Of a DNA stretch of 64,000 nt, positions 57,908 to 64,000 are shown piece by piece. This DNA comes from Apostichopus japonicus (Eukaryota; Echinodermata; Holothuroidea; Aspidochirotida; Stichopodidae). The notes below the pieces were generated by a model. It made no database searches. It worked only from the letters and a program-made list of their open reading frames with translations, and was not told the origin of the DNA. Position 1 is the stretch's first letter. Each line of letters begins with the position of its first letter. The position numbers were made by a program, and so were the translations under genes. The DNA is taken from the NCBI RefSeq assembly GCF_037975245.1, contig NC_092576.1, positions 42,631,111-42,695,110 on the forward strand, given 5' to 3'.

Positions 57908-58420
57908 ATGAGTCATGGTTTGCTCATAGCACATGGACAATTACAGGATCAGTTATGCAGTGTTATAGCCAAATGTCTTAGGCTTTTGTTTCGAGAACTT
58001 GAAATTGACAATCCGCCTTTGCTGAGGCGTTTACTGTGCCTTAATCTGAATGCAAATTTGAAGTATTGCAGGAAGAAGGAGTGTAAGGCCCGTCTAAATT
58101 ACATCAAAATGTGGAAAAGCTTTGATCATAATGTAAGGGTAGAAGACTGGAGCCTGTTTGTAGTTGACTCTGAACAGGTCTATCTGGGAGCAAATCCTGA
58201 TCTTTTGGTACATTGTTTATGCCGTGGAACAGGTGTCCTGGAGAATAACTGCTCTCTTAGTGTGTCGTACACAATCCCAAGCAGTGACAATATATCAGTT
58301 TGAGAGCAGACAAGGAATGAGTTTAAAGCAGTCACATTCTTATTACTCACAAGTGCAACTACAAATGGGTGTAACAAAGCACATCGTGGTTTGATTTTTA
58401 TATGCATTCTCGTCATGGGT
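57908..58420 (+). pseudogene. YqaJ-like exonuclease fragment, decayed
   Basis: The frame reads CRKKECKARLNYIKMWKSFD, then VRVEDWSLFVVDSEQVYLG, then ANPDLLVHCLCRGTGVLENN. This matches the YqaJ viral-recombinase layout (GASPDG...GVLEIKCP) but with GANPDL and ENN in place of catalytic-region residues (EIK usual). A frameshift near 58,300 leads to LKQSHSYYSQVQLQMGVT, the next YqaJ block (usually YY.QVQGQM). The N-terminal part is missing. Such domains are common in animal transposon-derived genes; this piece is not functional. Confidence 0.75.
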
Positions 58421-58454
58421 TTATACAGATTCATGTGGATATTTGGGTCTTGAC

Positions 58455-58490
58455 AATCTGGAGGTTCGGGTTCGATCCCCGGCCGGGTCA
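58455..58490 (+). repeat. tRNA-like B-box segment (SINE fragment)
   Basis: GGTTCGATCCC at 58,469-58,479 is a near-perfect RNA polymerase III B box. It lies in a T-arm-like stem (CGGG/CCCG) followed by GCCGGGTCA and a T-rich tract. No A box or full cloverleaf is visible upstream, so it is probably the 3' part of a tRNA-derived SINE. Confidence 0.5.
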
Positions 58491-58499
58491 TAAGGTGTT

Positions 58500-61400
58500 T
58501 TTTATTTTTTTTATATAATAGCAATATATGGTTTTATATCTGAAGTGACTTTCTAAATTGAAAATATTCCAAATTTGAGTTAAAATGTTAAATTGGAAGC
58601 CACCGACGTGGAAGTTGTAATCCATAAGCTGGCGTCTCCCATATTAGCGGTCGCTTAAGCGTCGTAAATATAACTGCATGATTATTATAATTATTATAAG
58701 TTGGATGTGTGAGCAAGATAAGAAATTAAAAGATGTTCACACCTCACAGATTTTTTTTTTTAAAAACTGCCTGGCAAAGGAAATGGTAAATAAAGAATCC
58801 AACACCTATGTTTAGTTAAATGAATACTTCCAATTGTTATGAGACACAAACAAAGTAACATCTATGATTTTGAGAGTAAAGTATCGTGCTGCATTACATT
58901 AGGCACCTGATCGCACATATCTTTTTGAAAAAGTATACTAATAAAACAAAATAAAGAAACTTTTACTTGTATTATTTATTACAATTTATTGTATTTTATA
59001 TATGCGCCGTCAACTTTTGAACTCTTCTCATCAAATGAATGGGAGGGCACTATCAGGTAGTCGTTGTAAAATGTTCTATAAGTGCTTAAAGGAGCTCAGT
59101 GGGTTTCTTTGACAGCTTAGGAGAATCTGTGCAAAGATGTTTGGGCTAGGCATATGTTAAACGGATTTCCTTTTCTTGAAATAATTGCATTATTATGAAC
59201 ATTTATAGTCAAAGAAAATAAGAATTATGCACTCTTTATAACACAACATCATTTGTTTGGATTAGGCTGTATGACGATAAATTTGGCAACTATATATGTA
59301 ATTGAGCTCCTTTAATAAAATGCATTGTGAACAAATGTGTAGCACCAATCGCCCCACCGCAACCCTCTCCCACCAATGTTTCTTAAATACACATTCGCAG
59401 TTACAGCAATACCAGTCTGAACCCTCTTCCACATGTTTTATGCTATTGTTTTCTAATTTTTTATTTATCTAGTTATCTCTTTTCTTGTAGGTAGGATTTC
59501 TAGTCTAGCATGTCTAAGAAGATCCCCCTGATAGTTAGATAATACATCCTAGATCTACTAAATAATTAAATAAAACATATTCTTGTGTGATATGTACATC
59601 TGAGGCCCTCCGTTCCCATTCTATAGAAATAAATGTAATCACAGCTCCAAAAGAACCTCACATAACTGTGAATCACATTTATATAGTTGGTAAGTACTGT
59701 CGGAGCATACAATGGAAGCACAGATTCTCCCCGTTTTCCATTATTGCAGGACTGAAATGTAAAAAAAAAGTTATGCATCTCCCATATCATCCAGGGAACA
59801 AATACATGAATTACTATCTTATATATTTAATGAACAGACACCTAAGTTATAGAAAAGGTAACAGTTGTACCACAGTTAGGCCTAGTTAGTGTTCACTTGG
59901 AAACCAATGGCTTAAATACAAAGAAAAACTTCTGATAACCAGTAACCATTTTAAGTGTTTTAGATATAATATTAACCATTTAAATATTCCCCAAAAATAT
60001 TATTTGCCCAAACAATGTCTCATGAGTATGAATTCCTGGAAAAGCTGGTTGCTTAACAACTTGTAAGCAAACACTTTGCTCCTACCTTTGCTTTGACTTG
60101 ACCTATGCAGACAAGCTATCAGACCAGTGTACTATAAAGGAAAGAATACTATATGTGTATACAAAAAATAATTAGACAAAGGAGGGCAAGTACTTTACAA
60201 TTATACGCGACCACGATTGTGGGAGAAACAATTAAGGGCTTATAAATTACAATTTCGCATTGAAAAAAAATCTTCTTTTAATTAAGAGTGTCACACTAGA
60301 ATAAGAAGTCCTCTTTTTACGAAGGCAGTAACAACACCAATGTAGAGTTTGATCCAGCCATTCTGTTTTATAGGAGTATATGCTCCTATATAACATATTT
60401 TTTCCAGTATTATTTCTCAGTGAAATCCACTAGGCTATATCATAAATAGAAACATTTTCTAAATGACACTCTTACCTTGCTACTCCAGATTCTGATACTC
60501 GAATGACCACTTATATATTATTCAAATAAATACAGGCAAAGTGACTTGATAACACAACTTATCTTATTTTCAGTTAAGCTCTTCAAAAAAGAACAATGTG
60601 CTTTGTAAGTGCGGACACAACCATCCAAAACCAATGTGCACTAGGTTAGACATAATCGGAATACAGGCTAGGCCTAAAGGTAACGGTTAACCGTCTCTAC
60701 GTTTCAGTTAAACCAAAATAAAAGAACATCAACACTTTGGCGTTAGGCATAGTGCGTTTATATTATAGCCTACGCATAGGCCTTTATAACTTTTGCATTA
60801 TAATCATACTATAAAATGTATCATCGTAGGTCATATCTTAGGCCTTAGTCTATTGTATAGACTGTACTAGACCTATACCTACTAACTTTAGTACAAGTTG
60901 CCATATAAGGCCTAGGCTAGTATAGTTGCACTATTGCGTGGTATTTGCTTACCTTTTGCTTTTCAAATTTGGTTGCCACATTCGACATCCCAAGCGCCTA
61001 CAGTAAGACTGAAACCGTACAGCATTCACAATATAAATAAGACGAAGACCTAACGCGAACGAGTCTACATACTACTTAGTGTGTATAGAAGTTACGCGTC
61101 AGTCTAGTAAAAGAAATACATGTTATCTGGTGTAAATATTGAATAGCCTTACCTCATGGAAACGGATCACATGAATTCCTTACGTAGCATCGATCATCAC
61201 ATAAGAACTTGTGGAGCAGAAGTACTTTTGTGACGATATATAGGCCACATAGGTAAATAGCATTATGTGACAATATGAACTGCCAGACAATGACTTGTGA
61301 ATTTAGTCTGTTTCGGCGGTCATTATGTGACAGTGTATTGACTACATGATACATAATATGGTCTTTGTCAGTATGTGGCGGTGGTAATAGCGCCACATAA

Positions 61401-62404
61401 GGACTTGTAGTTGTCATTGTGTTCCAGCAATTTGTATTCACATAATGACTTAGATTCACATACTCTGTGTCCCGTTTGGCGTTCCATACAGTCGGTGATA
61501 TGATCTCCTTTGAAAGCATTAAGAGGGTTGAACACTGTTTTGATATTGTTTTCGCATCGTATGGGTATCGACACACGTATTGTATTGCCTGCAAACCACC
61601 TCCCCCCCCCCCCAAAAAAAAAATGTGTTGTCTTCGCTTTTATATACAAATACGGTGCGCAAACATTGTAAGTGCCTGTTTTCAAAGCCACTAAGTACAC
61701 ACATCGTAATGAAATATAAAGTTTGTCAGTTTGAGAAATTTGATGAAATTGATTACACCATTCGCTTAATAATACCAAAATACAAAACTGGCGCAACAAT
61801 AGGAACACTGAAGGTATAGGTTAAAGTTATCCATACTTCATAAATGTGTTTACTGTTCATATCACTCCAAGTACAAATGTTCACTACGTCTAATTTTGGG
61901 CCTAACTTGCACATACATCCTATAGTGATATAATAATATACTAGGGATATACCTGTACTACGTTATATTTAGAAAGTATAGACAACCATTTAGCAAATTA
62001 TTGCACTATCTGAGGTTTACATTATTTAGAGAAAGTATCCAACGGTACGATACGAAGGTAAAATTGCAAGATAGTCTTGGTATTGCTAAAACTAAAACCC
62101 AAAGTACCAGGTATTTCCCTAATTTGTCTAGGTAGAACTAACATTATGTTAGGGGTTTAATAATGATCTGATAGATGTTACTGCATGGTAAATAGGATTT
62201 GATGATTACTTTCAAGTTCGATAAATATCATTGTAGTCTAGGCCGAATGCTTGTAGCCTTATATATAGCTTTGTGAAAAAAAAGAACTACTGTCCCACTG
62301 GTACAGACAAAGTATTATGATAATATGCAAACTTGATTCGGCTAGCCATAGCTGTTGCCGAGTGTTGGATAAGGAAGACGGGTTAATTCGCCTGGGAGTG
62401 AATC
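58500..62404. other. Gene-poor stretch
   Basis: AT-rich with poly-C/poly-A patches (61,600-61,622). Several short open frames exist on both strands without recognisable domains. A possible small - strand exon at 60,953-60,988 is listed separately. Confidence 0.5.
60953..60988 (-). CDS. Possible 5' coding exon (MSNVATKFEKQK)
   Basis: An ATG at 60,988 opens 12 codons that end at AAAAG/GTAAGC, a good donor in phase 0. It does not fit the phase of the NLR death-fold exons. It could belong to another - strand transcript or be chance. Confidence 0.2.
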
Positions 62405-64000
62405 CCTAGAGTCTGTTGGTTGGAATCCCAAATGAAATCCTGTCTGATATGAAAGCCAGTTTATGTCTGAACTTATGAAAGAAGTAGGACGTCTTTTGTG
62501 TATCAAGCAGCTCCACACCACCCCATACCATCCGCAATGCAATGGATTAGTCGAGCGCTTTAATGTCACTCTGAAACGGATGTTGCGGAAAATGTGTGCA
62601 GAAATGCCAAAGGACTGGGACAGATTTCTCCCTGCCCTCCTTTTCGCCTACCGTGAGGCCCCTCAAGAGAGCTTAGGTTATTCACCATTTGAGTTGCTCT
62701 ATGGGAGATCCGTTTGGCGGCCCATGGGTATTTTGAGAGAATTGTGGTCTGATGAGGTTCATGAGGAAGAAATCAAATTAACATATCAATATGTGTTAGA
62801 TCTTAAAGAGCGCTTAGAGAGTACATGTCACCTTGCTCTAGAAGAACTAAGAAACGCATCCAAACGGTATAAGAAGTATTTTGATGCTAGAGCAAGAGAT
62901 CGTAAAATAAAAGTAGGAGGAATGGTTTCGTTGTTATTGCCATCGAGCAACAACAAACTGCTCATGCAATGACAAGGTCCTTATAAGGTAACCGACAAAT
63001 TTGGTAAATACGATTACAAGGTAGACATAGATTGTAAGATTAAGTCTGTACACATACATTTGCTAAAGACGTACGTCACCAGGGGTGAAGTGAGTCAGCG
63101 TGAAATTATATCTGCTGGCGTAGTTGTGAAGGAGGTAGTAGCAAATATGGTAACTGAAGAATCGGACGAACTTGGTGAAATCGATTTTATGCCAGTCCCC
63201 GCAAGAGAAGGACATGGTGATGTAAATGTATCTGATAAATTAAGTACAAGTGAATCAGAGGAACTTAGAAACTTGCTAAGTGATTTTCAGACAGTTTTTA
63301 CCGACCTTCCTGGTTGTACAAATTGTACCGTCAAACTGACAAGTGAAAAACCAGTCAGGAGTAAGCCTTATCCAATGCCTCAGGCATTACGTAACACTGT
63401 GAAAGAGGAAATTGACCAAATGAAAGCTATGGGTATCATAGAACCTGCCCAGTCAGCTTATGCGTCACCTATAGTCCTAGTAAGGAAAAATGACGGGACA
63501 ATGCGATTCTGCATTGATTTCCGTAGGTTGAACAACATAACAGTGTTCGATCCCGAACCCGTTCCTAATATTGAGGACTTGATAGGACAAATTTCAAAAG
63601 GGAGATATTTCTCAAAGCTCGACCTATCCAAGGGTTATTGGCAAATCCCAATAGCAGTGGGGGATAAGGATAATACTGCGTTTGTCACTAGAGAGGGATT
63701 ATTTCAATTCAAGGTATTGCCATTCGGAATGGTTAATGCACCTGCAACTTTTTCTAGAATGATGAGGAGATTATTATAGGGATGTAATGGTGTGGTAAAT
63801 TACATCGATGATATTTTAATATTTACAGAGACGTGGGAACAGCATGTATTGGCATTAGGCGAGTGCTAGGCAGGATAAGAGAAGCAGGGTTAGCCGTTCG
63901 CCCAACCAAATGTTGGTGTGGTTACGATACTCACGATTTATTGGGACATGTGGTCGGTAAAGGGGAATTGTGCCCCCACCCAGGAAAGGTCGAACAAATT
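62405..64000 (+). mobile_element. Ty3/gypsy-type pol fragment with integrase before reverse transcriptase (Gmr1-like)
   Basis: From 62,405 the frame gives the second part of an integrase core: VGIPNEILSD, a one-base frameshift near 62,455, then TTPYHPQCNGLVERFN, keeping the D-35-E spacing. The integrase C-terminal part ends in a TGA at 62,970 where W is expected (LMQ*QGPYKV). The same frame runs on through a linker into the reverse transcriptase (SKPYPMP, IIEPAQSAYASPIVLVRKND, FDLSKGYWQIP-like, PFGMVNAPATF). A TAG at 63,777 and a frameshift near 63,860 interrupt it, but the catalytic YIDD is present just after 63,800, followed by LLGHVVGKG. The window ends before RNase H. This integrase-first order is that of the Gmr1 group rather than typical Ty3/gypsy. 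The copy is inactive. Confidence 0.85.

Noticed and set aside
58455-58490. Complete tRNA gene
   Set aside because: Only the T-arm and 3' side are present; there is no A box, D-arm or anticodon arm.
59587-59889. 100-codon + strand open frame
   Set aside because: No domain, no splice context, and it overlaps an equally open frame on the other strand.
61154-61808. Two overlapping - strand open frames of 146-153 codons
   Set aside because: They cross poly-C/poly-A tracts and show no domain or conserved motif; probably chance.

Overview
The window looks like nuclear DNA from an AT-rich metazoan, most likely a marine invertebrate deuterostome (an echinoderm is my best guess, not proven). The reasons are genes split by GT-AG introns, a death-fold/NACHT (NLR-type) receptor gene, and a dense mix of LINE, Penelope-like, hAT-like and Ty3/gypsy remnants. 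The gypsy copy at the right end has integrase upstream of reverse transcriptase, an order described for the Gmr1 group in deuterostomes.

Left part (1-11 kb). A two-exon gene on the + strand (668-902 joined to 4544-6165, 618 codons) encodes a type II membrane protein with a filamin-like Ig domain followed by a PC-esterase-like (SGNH) domain, resembling CPED1/NXPE proteins. Its 3.6-kb intron holds a 78-bp minisatellite and a decayed L1/Tx1-like LINE in the same orientation. The following 5 kb hold no gene that I can see, only a dispersed repeat and a long TA microsatellite.

Middle part (11-27 kb). This is a transposon graveyard: a decayed LINE reverse transcriptase (about 11.6-13.4 kb), two TIR elements with target-site duplications (14.2-14.6 and 15.5-16.4 kb), minisatellites, and a three-layer nested insertion (19,838-22,968). 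In the last, a TIR element contains a Penelope-like element on the - strand, which is itself split by an 837-bp hAT-like element. The Penelope remnant carries a hammerhead-ribozyme-like motif.

Right-centre (27-56.4 kb, - strand). One large NLR-type gene can be spliced in silico from 25 exons with consistent phases: a short first exon (55,235), two homologous death-fold exons, one long NACHT exon with intact Walker A and B motifs, then five tandem copies of a four-exon cassette (A-B-C-D, phases 0-2-1-0) plus one more A exon at 27,074. The cassette starts and ends in phase 0, so it can be duplicated without shifting the frame. Cassettes 1 and 2 arose by a recent duplication of about 2.5 kb that includes introns. 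Intron repeats include a 145-bp satellite with a two-monomer higher-order pattern. A second possible first exon lies at 56,357. By family knowledge such proteins are cytosolic sensors that pass signals through death-fold contacts; the sequence itself shows domains only.

Right end (57-64 kb). A decayed YqaJ-like exonuclease fragment, a tRNA-like B-box segment, a gene-poor stretch, and the truncated, inactivated Ty3/gypsy pol that runs off the window edge.
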